From positions 1 to 64,000 of the forward strand of contig CBDFHV010000006.1 in assembly GCA_965247705.1 (NCBI GenBank): a stretch of 64,000 bases of DNA, given 5' to 3'. The position numbers were made by a program, and so were the translations under genes. The notes beneath the pieces were generated by a model that did no database searches, was not told where the DNA came from, and was given only the letters and a program-made list of their open reading frames with translations. This document shows positions 42,483-52,297 of this stretch, piece by piece. The first letter of the stretch is position 1, and each line of letters opens with the position of its first letter. This stretch comes from CBDFHV01 sp965247705 (GTDB lineage Bacteria > Pseudomonadota > Alphaproteobacteria > Rhodospirillales > CAMCUA01).

Positions 42483-42719
42483 ATGCTTCGCTACCCGACC
42501 AATGGTGCCACCGCCTACGAAGTATCCGTCTACAACAGCGCCGTCCGGGCGCTGGTCAAGGAAAACCTGAGTCACCAACTTTATGACGACACCTGGGCGG
42601 ACCTGCGCCATCACGACGTGGTTGCTTCCGACGAGGGGGAAGCCCGGCAAATGATCGCCGTCCGGTTTCCACCCGAAGAGGGGTTCGTCGTCGAGATGGT
42701 GCGCCCGGCTCGGCTGTAA
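42483..42719 (+). CDS. Small uncharacterised protein, tandem paralogue 2
   Basis: 78 residues. The blocks YEVSVYNSAVRALVKEN, DDTWADLRHHDVVASDEGEA and PPEEGFVVEMV align with the preceding paralogue. The upstream sequence GGGAGACCAGGGCC gives a possible ribosome site. The pair arose by tandem duplication. No family function known to me. Confidence 0.65.
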   Translation: MLRYPTNGATAYEVSVYNSAVRALVKENLSHQLYDDTWADLRHHDVVASDEGEARQMIAVRFPPEEGFVVEMVRPARL

Positions 42720-42737
42720 GCGGGGCCCTTTCCCGGT

Positions 42738-43832
42738 TCAGGGGGCTTCCGCGACCGGGCCCGATCCCTCGAAGAAACGATAGGCGTCGAGGCCGTCGAG
42801 AATCACGCCGTCGAAGCCCAGGTCGATGACGCCGTAGATGTAGGACTGGTTGCTTCCGAAAATCATCGACTGCCATTCGGGGCGCCAGAATTCGACGCGG
42901 AACTTGTCGGGCTCGCCGTCAAACGTATCCTTGATCCATGACGGCGACCCTTCCCGCCAATCCGGCTGCCAATAGAAATCGTGGCTTTCGGCGGCGCCGA
43001 TATTGACCTGGGCAAGAACCAGGCGTCGGGACCCCAGTTTCTTGTAGCGCAGGGTTTCCACGGCGCGCTTGGTCAAAGGCGCGCGCCCATGAAACACGTC
43101 GACCACGAGCATGTCGTAGTTGGTCTGGTGCATGGTCAAGGCGAACTGGTCCTGGCGGCCGTAGCCCGCGGTGTCGCGCAGAACGGCAAAGTTTCGGACG
43201 CTGGACAGGGACACGATGCTGTTGGCGTTGACGGCCCAAGGACTTGACGCGCCGGGCGGCAGTCGATTGATGTCGCGTCCTTTTTTGGGCACGACCAGGG
43301 GGATGAAGCCTTCCGCGCTCATTTTCCGGTAGGCGTCCCGCACCGTGGCCGGCGTGGTCGCATAGTCCATCGCCAGGATGGGCAACCGGGCGTCCTTGGC
43401 TCGCTGCAGCAGGGGCATGAAGATTTCACTGCGCTCCTCCGGCACCGGCTTGTCGATTTCGGGAACGCCGTAATAGACGCCGTCCTGCATTACGCCGTCG
43501 ATGGAGCGCATGTAGGTTCTGGCTGGCGCCACTCGCGTTGAGTCCTCGGTTTCGGATTTGACCAATAATTCCAATCCGTTGAAGGGCACGATCATGAATG
43601 TGCGCTTCATGCGCCGGCCATAGTCGGCGATGTTTTGCACGAACTGGCGCATGTCCTCGCGGTAATCCCTCAGTCCGAGGGGCGCGATTCCCAACCGCTC
43701 GAATTGTTCCGCCGGTGTGGGGATGACGTCCCGGCCTTGAGCCCGAACCGTTCCCTGGGCCAGCGCGGCGTTGTCCAAAGAAAGCAACGCGGCCAGACCC
43801 AAAGCCACGGCCGGGACGGTACGACGTCTCAT
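42738..43832 (-). CDS. Secreted GH114-like (TM1410/MJ1477-type) glycoside hydrolase
   Basis: A 364-residue protein with a signal peptide (to about NAALAQG) and a TIM-barrel-like domain of the endo-alpha-1,4-polygalactosaminidase type. Hallmarks are LVLAQVNIGAAESHDFYWQPDW, VEFWRPEWQSMIFG and the C-terminal GVIDLGFDGVILDGLDAYRFFE with the catalytic acid. Known members act on extracellular polysaccharides such as Pel. It is translated with the FAD oxidoreductase upstream by a 4-bp ATGA overlap, an unexplained pairing. Confidence 0.78.
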   Translation of the reverse strand: MRRRTVPAVALGLAALLSLDNAALAQGTVRAQGRDVIPTPAEQFERLGIAPLGLRDYREDMRQFVQNIADYGRRMKRTFMIVPFNGLELLVKSETEDSTRVAPARTYMRSIDGVMQDGVYYGVPEIDKPVPEERSEIFMPLLQRAKDARLPILAMDYATTPATVRDAYRKMSAEGFIPLVVPKKGRDINRLPPGASSPWAVNANSIVSLSSVRNFAVLRDTAGYGRQDQFALTMHQTNYDMLVVDVFHGRAPLTKRAVETLRYKKLGSRRLVLAQVNIGAAESHDFYWQPDWREGSPSWIKDTFDGEPDKFRVEFWRPEWQSMIFGSNQSYIYGVIDLGFDGVILDGLDAYRFFEGSGPVAEAP

Positions 43833-44947
43833 GGTTTCGTGTTCTCCGTCATGGTGGCCACCGCCTCGGCGATGGCCAGGGCGGCGGTCAGTCCGGGTGA
43901 TTCTATGCCAAACAGGTTGATCAGACCGTTAACGCCGTGATCGGCGGGGCCTTGCAGCACGAAATCCCCCCGCGGCTGGCCCGGCCGATGCACCGTTGGC
44001 CGGATACCCGCGTAGTCAGGATAAAGAGCGCCGTCCTTGAGCCCCGGCCAATAGCGGCGCACGGCGGCGTAGAACCCCTCCGCCCGCGACAGTTCCACGT
44101 CGTAGTTCTCTTCCTCGATCCACTCCAGATCGGGGCCGAAGCGAGCCTGTCCACCCAGGTTGATGGTCAAATGAACGCCCAGGCCCGCCGCCTGGCGGGG
44201 GACAGGATAGATAAGGCGAGAGAACGGCGCGCGACCGCGCAGGGAGAAATAGCTTCCCTTGGCCATGTACCCCGGGACGATATGCGCCTCCGGCATGCCG
44301 CCGATGCCGACCAGGAATTTCTGGGCCCACATCCCGGCACAGTTAACCACGGTCCGGCAATTGAGGGTCAGCGGATGGTTGCCTCCCGCTTCAAGCCGAA
44401 CGCCGGTATCGAGAACCTTGCCGCCGATCACCGGGCACCAGAAGGCGATCATGGCCCCGGCGTCCTCCGCTTCCCCTTGCAGCGCCAACATGAAGCCATG
44501 GCTGTCGACGATGCCCGTATGGGGAGACAGCAGCGCGCCCTTCACATCCAGGTTCGCTTCCAGCCCCAGAGCCCCTCGTCGGTCCAGCATCTCCAGGTCC
44601 TCGACCCCGTTGTCCCGGGCCTGGTCAAGGATCCCGGGCAGCGCCTCCATGTCCGCGTCGTCGCAGGCGACGATCAACTTGCCGCACTGTTGATGCGCCA
44701 CGCCGTGCTCGCGACAAAATCCATAGAGGGCGCGCCGCCCGGCGACGCAGAACCGGGCTTTCAGGCTGTCCTTTGGGTAGTAGATGCCCGCGTGGATCAC
44801 CTCGCTGTTGCGGGAACTGGTGCCGGTGCCGATGGTCTCTTGAGATTCCAGGACGACCACGTCGCGGCCCCGTTGGGCCAGGGCACGGGCGACCGCCAAA
44901 CCGATGACTCCCGCGCCGATCACCGCGCAGTCCAGCGTCTCGGTCAT
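43829..44947 (-). CDS. FAD-dependent oxidoreductase, L-2-hydroxyglutarate oxidase-like
   Basis: A 372-residue DAO-family flavoenzyme. The FAD Rossmann motif is at the N-terminus (AVIGAGVIGLAVARALAQRG), followed by SSRNSEVIHAGIYY, which is typical of LhgO-type enzymes. The C-terminus has DYAGIRPTVHRP and HGVNGLINLFGIESPGLT. It oxidises a 2-hydroxy acid or similar substrate and passes electrons to FAD; L-2-hydroxyglutarate is the best guess. ATG 44947 (MTETLDCAVIG) is the first family-like residue. Confidence 0.82.
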   Translation of the reverse strand: MTETLDCAVIGAGVIGLAVARALAQRGRDVVVLESQETIGTGTSSRNSEVIHAGIYYPKDSLKARFCVAGRRALYGFCREHGVAHQQCGKLIVACDDADMEALPGILDQARDNGVEDLEMLDRRGALGLEANLDVKGALLSPHTGIVDSHGFMLALQGEAEDAGAMIAFWCPVIGGKVLDTGVRLEAGGNHPLTLNCRTVVNCAGMWAQKFLVGIGGMPEAHIVPGYMAKGSYFSLRGRAPFSRLIYPVPRQAAGLGVHLTINLGGQARFGPDLEWIEEENYDVELSRAEGFYAAVRRYWPGLKDGALYPDYAGIRPTVHRPGQPRGDFVLQGPADHGVNGLINLFGIESPGLTAALAIAEAVATMTENTKP

Positions 44948-45096
44948 TCGTGTTCCCAAATCCGAAAAATGGCGGCGAGTCTGGTTGGCGCCCGGGCCCG
45001 GGTCAAGGCGAGGCCCGGACCGCCAGGCCGCGGGCCTCACCGCCATGTGATCAGGCTTTTGTTGATCCCGGGGACGCCGGGGACTCAGAGTAGCGC

Positions 45097-46122
<1,026 letters not shown>

Positions 46123-46236
46123 AATATCGGCAGGTTGCGCCGCCACGGGTCGGCGCCTGTTGTCGCGCGCGGGTCCCGACGGTACAGTCCTTGTCGCCAA
46201 CTAACGGGGACAGACTCCCAAGGGAGACGCGACCAA

Positions 46237-47076
46237 ATGACGCAGGCGCCGTCGGCGCAGGTGCTCGTCGTCGGCAACGAGAAGGGCGGCAGCGGCAAAA
46301 CCACCACCGCGATGCACTTGATCGTGGGGTTTGGTCTTTTGGGCCGTGGGATTGCCAGCATCGACCTGGATGCACGGCAAGGAACCCTGTCCCGCTACAT
46401 AGAGAATCGACAACGATTCGTAATGTCGCGGGGGCTTGATCTGCCCATGCCGACCCACCGGTCGCTGGCGCCGAGCCAGGTCTTCCATCGCCGTGCCGCC
46501 GAGGTGGACGATTCGGAACAATTGCGCTCATTGGTTGCCGATCTGGCCTCGGCACATGATCTGGTGGTGATCGACACGCCGGCGGGGGACAGCACCCTCG
46601 GCCGGGTCGCCCACGGCATCGCAGATACCCTGGTAACGCCCCTCAACGACAGCCTGGTCGACCTTGATGTCCTGGCGCGGGTATCGGGAGACGGCGAGGC
46701 GCCGCGCGTCGTCGGGCCAAGCCACTACGCGGAAATGGTGTGGGCGCAACGGCAGAAGCGGGCCGCCGAGGCGCGACCCGCCTTGAACTGGTTCGTCATG
46801 CGAAACCGGCTCAGCAGCCTGGATGCAGTGAACAAGCGGGAGATGGAGCGCCTCGTGCGGGAGGCGGCGCAACGGTTCGGGTTCCGGGTCATCGCCGGCT
46901 TCGGCGAACGGGTCGTCTACCGGGAGCTGTTCCATAAGGGGCTGACCATGCTGGACCTTCGCGCCGCCGGGGTCGAGCAACTCACCCTCTCGGAAGTCGC
47001 GGCGCGCCAGGAGGTGCGCAACCTTGTTGCCGCGCTGTGGTCGCCGAAGGTGGCGCCCGCGGGCTGCGACGACTAG
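46237..47076 (+). CDS. mipZ: Division-site positioning ATPase MipZ
   Basis: A 279-residue ParA/MinD-type ATPase. The deviant Walker A is GNEKGGSGKTTTAMHL, with SIDLDARQGTL (switch region) and VIDTPAGD (Walker B). In alphaproteobacteria MipZ binds ParB at the poles and inhibits FtsZ away from midcell. ATG 46237 follows AAGGGAGA. The VWA and DnaJ-domain genes downstream on the same strand may belong to one unit. Confidence 0.9.
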   Translation: MTQAPSAQVLVVGNEKGGSGKTTTAMHLIVGFGLLGRGIASIDLDARQGTLSRYIENRQRFVMSRGLDLPMPTHRSLAPSQVFHRRAAEVDDSEQLRSLVADLASAHDLVVIDTPAGDSTLGRVAHGIADTLVTPLNDSLVDLDVLARVSGDGEAPRVVGPSHYAEMVWAQRQKRAAEARPALNWFVMRNRLSSLDAVNKREMERLVREAAQRFGFRVIAGFGERVVYRELFHKGLTMLDLRAAGVEQLTLSEVAARQEVRNLVAALWSPKVAPAGCDD

Positions 47077-47143
47077 GCTGCATTGAGGTGGAACACCCAA
47101 CGAAACGACCCCATTTCAAGGCTGTGGGGACCTGGGATACCCG

Positions 47144-47857
47144 ATGACGCCGAGTGACGACAAACTACCTTCCGCCAAGGCGACTGGCGACGTGGACGGG
47201 TTTCTACGCAAGCTCGCCGAAACCCCCAAGGTGCACACGCCCGGTCAGAGGGGACGTTTGATCTTCGCCCTTGATGCCACGGCGAGCCGGCAGCCGGCCT
47301 GGGACCGGGCTTCCCAATTGCAGGGCGAGATGTTCACCACCGCCGCCAGTCTGGGCGGTCTGGAAGTGCAGCTCTGCTGGTACCAGGGGTTCGGAGAGTT
47401 CTATGCGACCCCCTGGGTGTTGGACTCGAAAAAGCTGTTGCGAATGATGACGACGGTCACCTGCCTTGCCGGCGAGACGCAGCTTCGCAAGGTGCTCAAG
47501 CATGCGCTCAAGGAGACGGGCAAGCGTCGGGTCAACGCGGTGGTTTTCATTGGCGACGCCTGTGAAGAGGACATCGACCAGATCGGCAAGCTGGCTGGAA
47601 ACATGGGCCTGTTGGGCCTTCCCGCCTTCATGTTCCACGAGGGCGACAATCCCCTCTCCACCTTCGCCTTCCAACAGGTGGCCAAGCTCTCCGGCGGCGC
47701 CTTTTGTCGCTTCGATCAGTCCAGCGCCCAGGTTCTGAGGGATTTGCTGAACGCGGTCGCCGTGTTCGCCGCCGGCGGCGTCAAGGCCCTCGAGGACCTG
47801 GGCCGGCGTCAAGGCGGAGAGGTGCTGAGGATCGCCCATCAAGTACGCGGCGGCTGA
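47144..47857 (+). CDS. VWA-domain-like protein
   Basis: 237 residues. The core (GRLIFALDATASRQPAWDRA, MTTVTCLAGETQLRKVLKH, VNAVVFIGDACEEDIDQIGKLAG) is a von Willebrand A-like fold with a DxTxS-type metal site (DATAS). Soluble. It lies between mipZ and a DnaJ-domain gene. A 14-bp gap to the next gene suggests co-translation. Role unknown. Confidence 0.72.
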   Translation: MTPSDDKLPSAKATGDVDGFLRKLAETPKVHTPGQRGRLIFALDATASRQPAWDRASQLQGEMFTTAASLGGLEVQLCWYQGFGEFYATPWVLDSKKLLRMMTTVTCLAGETQLRKVLKHALKETGKRRVNAVVFIGDACEEDIDQIGKLAGNMGLLGLPAFMFHEGDNPLSTFAFQQVAKLSGGAFCRFDQSSAQVLRDLLNAVAVFAAGGVKALEDLGRRQGGEVLRIAHQVRGG

Positions 47858-47871
47858 AGGCGGGCGGCAGC

Positions 47872-48621
47872 GTGTTCCAATACTTCATTCTGGGCGTTGC
47901 CTTGCTGGCGGGCCTTCTTTTCGCCGGGCGCTGGTTCGCCACGGCCGATCCCAAGTCGCTCGCCGTGTGGCTGAAGCGGATCATCGTGGGCTTGGCGCTG
48001 GCCGTGGCCGTTTTTCTGGTGGTCACGGGGCGGCTGAGCTGGGCCCTGTTCACATTGCCGATTCTGCTGCCCTGGATCATGCGATTCCGCGCCCTTGCGC
48101 GCATGTCCAAGAACTTCAATCGCATGCGTCAGTCCATGGGCGGGGGGGCGTCCGGCGGTCAGACCTCCGACGTCGAGACCCGGTTCCTGAAGCTTTACCT
48201 GGATCACGGCACGGGCGAGATGGGAGGCGAGATTCTGGAAGGGGAGTTCGCGGGGCGCGCCATCGATAGCCTGTCCTTGTCGGAGCTGCTGAGCCTCCTT
48301 GGCGCCTGCGCCACCGAGGACCCCCAGTCGGCTCAGGTGCTGGAAGCCTACCTCAACCGGGTTCACCCCGACTGGCAGGAGCATGTCGCGGCGGCGGGCG
48401 GCGGCCACCAAGGCGGATCGGGCGCCGCCGCCAGCGGTCCCATGGACGCGCAAGAGGCCTACCGCATCCTCGGCCTGGAAGCCGGCGCCGGCAAAGACGA
48501 GATCAAGGAGGCCCACCGGCGCCTGATGGCCAACCTGCACCCCGACCGGGGCGGCTCTACCTATCTGGCCGCCAAGATAAACGAGGCCAAGGACATGCTT
48601 CTCCGCCGCAACGGCCGCTAA
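47872..48621 (+). CDS. Membrane-anchored DnaJ-domain protein
   Basis: 249 residues starting at GTG 47872. Two N-terminal hydrophobic segments (FILGVALLAGLLFAGRWF and IIVGLALAVAVFLVVTG, then LFTLPILLPWI) precede a linker and a C-terminal J domain (EAYRILGLEAGAGKDEIKEAHR, with HPD in NLHPDRGG). J-domain position and membrane anchors resemble mitochondrial Tim14/Pam18-type proteins found in alphaproteobacteria. Known role: stimulates Hsp70 (DnaK) at the membrane. Confidence 0.82.
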   Translation: MFQYFILGVALLAGLLFAGRWFATADPKSLAVWLKRIIVGLALAVAVFLVVTGRLSWALFTLPILLPWIMRFRALARMSKNFNRMRQSMGGGASGGQTSDVETRFLKLYLDHGTGEMGGEILEGEFAGRAIDSLSLSELLSLLGACATEDPQSAQVLEAYLNRVHPDWQEHVAAAGGGHQGGSGAAASGPMDAQEAYRILGLEAGAGKDEIKEAHRRLMANLHPDRGGSTYLAAKINEAKDMLLRRNGR

Positions 48622-48647
48622 CGGCCGACGGGCCGGCCGAAGCGCCG

Positions 48648-48739
48648 CTTGCATGGTCCTTCAGGTTGGCGAAGGGATGGAGGAGGGATTGCCGGTCCAT
48701 CTCCTCGAGCGAAAGATTGTGCGTCGCTGTTGCTTCCAT
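48648..48739 (-). pseudogene. 5' stub of a class III aminotransferase gene
   Basis: ATG 48739 opens HNLSLEEMDRQSLLHPFANL followed by KDHASGA, the usual N-terminus of class III (omega) aminotransferases. Similarity stops there, and the DNA merges into the 3' region of the DnaJ-domain gene. It lies 10 bp after the stop of the cyclase gene on the same strand, as in an operon whose second gene has been deleted. Confidence 0.55.
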
Positions 48740-48749
48740 CGCGGATCCC

Positions 48750-50105
48750 TCACGCTCGGGCGGACAGCGCGTAGGCCCGGACCGGCGCGCCGGTGCCCCC
48801 AGCCAGGTTCAACGGAAAGGCGGCCACCCACCAGGCGCCCTCCGCTAGCTGTTCCAGGTTGGTCGTCACCTGAAGTATGCAGAGATCGGCGCCCAGGATG
48901 CACTCGTGCACCGGTTCCGTCAGGTCGAAGGGAGGGTCAAGACCGATCAGGTCGGTGATCACGATGGCCGGCCGCCGCGCGACAAGCCACGCGGCGCCTT
49001 CGAGGCTGATGTAGGGGCGGTTCGTGGTGTAGTCATTGCTGGCACCATCGTAGTTCCGCGAATGGCCCGTCCAGACCACCGCCCCGTCGCCCGGTTCGAT
49101 GGCGGTGCCGCTCTTTTCCACCGCCTTGTCCAGGTCCTCCGGATCGATGGGCTCAAGGGGTTTCTTGTGGCTCAGATCGAGAACCCGCGCCCGCACCAGC
49201 AGCTCCGACAGGGGGATCCGGTCGATGGTACGGCCCCGATGGTCGAAGTGGAAGGGAGCGTCCAGATGGGTGCCGCCGTGTTCGCTGAGAAAGAGCGCGT
49301 TGGTCTGGTAGGACGCTTCGCCGCCAAGGTGGTGGGCGGTCACCTTGTGGGGGGTGCGGACCCAGGTCGCGGGGACCGGCCCCAGGGTCGGCATGTCCCT
49401 ATGGGTGTCCAGGGTCAGGTCGACGATGGTCTCCGGGCGCCACCCCACCAGTGCCGCGGCCCGCAGCGGAGAGCCGGGGCACCCTCGCCACCGAAGGGGT
49501 GGTGCCGACAGGCACCATTCCACGCCCTCGACCCGGTCCAGGTTGCACAGTTGTTCGACCGTCAGCGCCCCGCCCCGGTGCAGGATGCGCTTGGCCTCGA
49601 AGCGTTCGTCGGCGGGGTCTCCCAGGCCGGGAAAGTCCGCCGCCACCAGTCCAGGGCCCCGGGAAGCCAGCCACGCCGCCCCGGCCTCTGAAAGCCACGG
49701 CCGACGCCAGAAATAGTCGGGGCTCGCGGCATAAAGGTCGTGTCCCGTCCACAGGACGGCCGCCTCGCCCCTCTCGAACCCGATACCTGTCGCCTCCAGC
49801 TCGGCCGGCCCGAAGGCCTGGCCCCGGCCGACGGATCGGAGATCGAAAACCCGCGCCGGCACGATCATGTCCGCCAGCGGAACCTCGTCGACCGGCCGGC
49901 CCTCGGGATCGAACCTGAGCGGCGCATCCATGTGGGTGCCGATGTGATCGGTCATGAACAAGACCCGTCCGGCCCGGGACTGGGTCCCGCGATAGAGCCG
50001 CCGCGAAAAACCGTGGTCAACCCGGTCCCAGATCTTGGGTCCCAGGTCGTCGGTGGGCATCCCTTCGTGGATCGGGAAACTGAGGTCCACAACTGACGAT
50101 GTCAC
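48750..50105 (-). CDS. Double cyclase-family (KynB-like) protein
   Basis: 451 residues containing two tandem cyclase/metal-hydrolase domains. Domain 1 (about residues 1-215) has DHIGTHMDAPLRF; domain 2 (about 225-451) has EHGGTHLDAPFHFD. Both keep the His-His-Asp metal motif of the kynurenine-formamidase-type family. Usual members are about 210-260 residues, so this is a fusion of two copies. The substrate may be a formamide or a cyclic ester. It begins at ATG 50105 (MTSSVVDLSFPIHEGMP). Confidence 0.82.
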   Translation of the reverse strand: MTSSVVDLSFPIHEGMPTDDLGPKIWDRVDHGFSRRLYRGTQSRAGRVLFMTDHIGTHMDAPLRFDPEGRPVDEVPLADMIVPARVFDLRSVGRGQAFGPAELEATGIGFERGEAAVLWTGHDLYAASPDYFWRRPWLSEAGAAWLASRGPGLVAADFPGLGDPADERFEAKRILHRGGALTVEQLCNLDRVEGVEWCLSAPPLRWRGCPGSPLRAAALVGWRPETIVDLTLDTHRDMPTLGPVPATWVRTPHKVTAHHLGGEASYQTNALFLSEHGGTHLDAPFHFDHRGRTIDRIPLSELLVRARVLDLSHKKPLEPIDPEDLDKAVEKSGTAIEPGDGAVVWTGHSRNYDGASNDYTTNRPYISLEGAAWLVARRPAIVITDLIGLDPPFDLTEPVHECILGADLCILQVTTNLEQLAEGAWWVAAFPLNLAGGTGAPVRAYALSARA

Positions 50106-50440
50106 GGTCCCACTCCCCTTGTCGGAGATTTCCCGGATGACCCTTCAATCAGCCGCAATCGTATGCTTATTCCACCATGAGAGAAACCGCGACGGCCCAA
50201 GGTGGCCCTTTAACAATTCGAGGGGAGCGCACGCGCAGTCCCCGTTGGCCACGAGGTATCGTGGCGTTCGAGGCGGGGCCCGAGAGCATTTCAAGTTTCG
50301 ACGGAACCGGCCCGCTCCCCCACCAAGCAAACCGTCGCAGCCCTGCGGAGAGTTAATTGAACGACGCTCATTTACGCCTGTGTCGATTCCTGCGGGGTTG
50401 GCTGGAAGGGCGGGTCGCCGGCGGCAAACAGGAGGCGGAT
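50106..50440. other. Divergent intergenic region
   Basis: Separates the cyclase gene (minus) from the ceramidase-like gene (plus). It must hold both promoters. It shows short GC-rich palindromes and a good ribosome site (GGAGG) just before ATG 50441, but no element I can name. Confidence 0.4.
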
Positions 50441-51265
50441 ATGGTTGACGTAGGGGTGCAACGGTCAGAACCGAACACTGTCATCAGCGCCATAGAAGCG
50501 CCGTATCGCATTGGAATTCTCATCGCCATGCTCGCCGCCGCGGTCGCGGGTTTGTTCTTCCTGGAGCCGGTATCGCAATCCGCGGCCTATCACGGGTTCA
50601 TCGATACGAGATCGTGGCTCGGTATTCCCAACTTTGGCGACGTGGTGTCGAACCTGCCGTTCGCCCTGGTCGGCGGCTGGGGACTCTGGCAGGTGTTTGG
50701 CCCCGCGGGTCGGTACATGTTCGACAATCTCGCCGACCGATGGCCGTACGTCTTCTTTTTTGTCGGCGTCGGGCTGGTGAGAGTGGGGTCGGCCTACTAT
50801 CACGCGGCGCCCGACAACGGGCGGCTGTTCTGGGACCGACTGCCGATGACGGTGGCGTTCATGGCCCTGTTCTCGATGTTCATCGCCCACCGGATTCATC
50901 GGCGGGCCGGCGTCCAATGGCTGTTGCCGATCCTGGTCGTCGCGGGAGCCGCCAGCGTTCTCTATTGGGATTGGAGCGAAGCCTCGGGGCGGGGCGATCT
51001 TCGGTTCTATTTGTTGGTCCAGTCTTTCCCCATCGTTGCCTTGCCCGTCATCTGCTGGCTGTTTCCCGAGGGGCGCTACACCCGCAACCGCCATCTTGCA
51101 TGGATGATCGCCTGGTACGCGCTCGCCAAGGTTCTCGAGACCTTCGATCGGCAGGTATTCGCGCTCCTCGGCGACACCGTCAGCGGTCACAGCCTCAAGC
51201 ACCTGGCAGCATCGGTCGCTGTTCTCATGGTCGTTCGCATGCTCGCGGCATCCCGCCGAAGCTGA
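50441..51265 (+). CDS. Alkaline ceramidase-like membrane protein (CREST superfamily)
   Basis: 274 residues with about seven hydrophobic segments. Putative metal ligands lie in SAYYHAAPDNGRLFWDRLPM and the C-terminal GHSLKHLAAS, in positions matching the ceramidase/PAQR-like CREST superfamily of transmembrane hydrolases. ATG 50441 follows GGAGGCGGAT. A lipid amidase role is inferred from the motif; bacterial substrates are not established. Confidence 0.65.
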   Translation: MVDVGVQRSEPNTVISAIEAPYRIGILIAMLAAAVAGLFFLEPVSQSAAYHGFIDTRSWLGIPNFGDVVSNLPFALVGGWGLWQVFGPAGRYMFDNLADRWPYVFFFVGVGLVRVGSAYYHAAPDNGRLFWDRLPMTVAFMALFSMFIAHRIHRRAGVQWLLPILVVAGAASVLYWDWSEASGRGDLRFYLLVQSFPIVALPVICWLFPEGRYTRNRHLAWMIAWYALAKVLETFDRQVFALLGDTVSGHSLKHLAASVAVLMVVRMLAASRRS

Positions 51266-51368
51266 ACCCCGACGGGACGCCGGCCGCTTGCGGGTCCCGG
51301 CACTCTGTGGCAAAGAATGCGGGCGAGCATTCCTGCGCTCACGACCCCTTTCCGATCCGCAAGGAGCG

Positions 51369-52238
51369 ATGATGGTGCGGCCCGTACGCAAGGCGGTATT
51401 CCCCGTGGCGGGGCTGGGCACGCGTTTCCTGCCCGCCACCAAGGCGATTCCCAAGGAAATGCTCACCGTCGTCGACAAGCCGCTCATCGAGTACGTGGTC
51501 GAGGAGGCGCGCGAGGCGGGTATCGAGGACCTGATCTTCGTCACCGGCCGGGGCAAGAGCGCCTTGGAAGACCATTTCGACCACGCCGCCGAACTGGAGG
51601 AAACCCTGGAGTCCCGGGGCAAGGGCGAAGAGCTGGCATCGCTTCTGGAGGCCATGCCGGCGCCGGGCCGGCTGTTCTATACCCGCCAGCAGCGTCCTCT
51701 GGGGCTCGGTCACGCCGTGTGGTGCGCCAAGGCTCACGTGGGTGACGAGCCGTTCGCTGTGATATCGTCCGACGACTTGATCCTGGGTTCCCCCGGCTGT
51801 CTGGCGCAGATGATGGCGGCTTACGAGAAGGTGGGCGGCAATCTGGCGGCGGTGGAGGACGTCCCCCGCGACCAGACCAACCGCTATGGCATTCTGGACG
51901 TGGTGTCCGACGACGGCCGCCTGGCCCGGGCCAAGGGGCTGGTCGAGAAACCGGATCCGGCGGATGCGCCGTCGACCCTTTCCATCGTCGGCCGCTATAT
52001 CCTTCAGCCCGAGGTGTTCGCCGCCCTCGACAAGCACGAAAAAGGCGGCGGCGGCGAGATTCAGCTGACCGACGCCATGGCCGCTACACTCCCCGGAATT
52101 CCGTTTCACGGTTATCGCTTCGAGGGGCGGCGGTTCGATTGCGGCAGCAAGATCGGATTCGTCGCCGCCAACGTGGCCTACGGGCTGGCGCGGACCGACC
52201 TGGGAGATGTGCGGGCCACCATCCAAGATCTTCTTTGA
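51369..52238 (+). CDS. galU: UTP-glucose-1-phosphate uridylyltransferase GalU
   Basis: 289-residue nucleotidyltransferase making UDP-glucose from UTP and glucose-1-phosphate. The N-terminal signature is VFPVAGLGTRFLPATKAIPKEM; other motifs are QRPLGLGHAVWCAK, VISSDDL, VEKPDP and GGEIQLTDA. AAGGAG lies just before ATG 51369 (51372 is an alternative). It heads the sugar-nucleotide operon with ugd and phosphomannomutase. Confidence 0.93.
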   Translation: MMVRPVRKAVFPVAGLGTRFLPATKAIPKEMLTVVDKPLIEYVVEEAREAGIEDLIFVTGRGKSALEDHFDHAAELEETLESRGKGEELASLLEAMPAPGRLFYTRQQRPLGLGHAVWCAKAHVGDEPFAVISSDDLILGSPGCLAQMMAAYEKVGGNLAAVEDVPRDQTNRYGILDVVSDDGRLARAKGLVEKPDPADAPSTLSIVGRYILQPEVFAALDKHEKGGGGEIQLTDAMAATLPGIPFHGYRFEGRRFDCGSKIGFVAANVAYGLARTDLGDVRATIQDLL

Positions 52239-52297
52239 CCCCCCCGGTCGGGCGCCGGCGCGGTATCAGTTCTTACCTTTAGGGAGTCGTTCAACCC

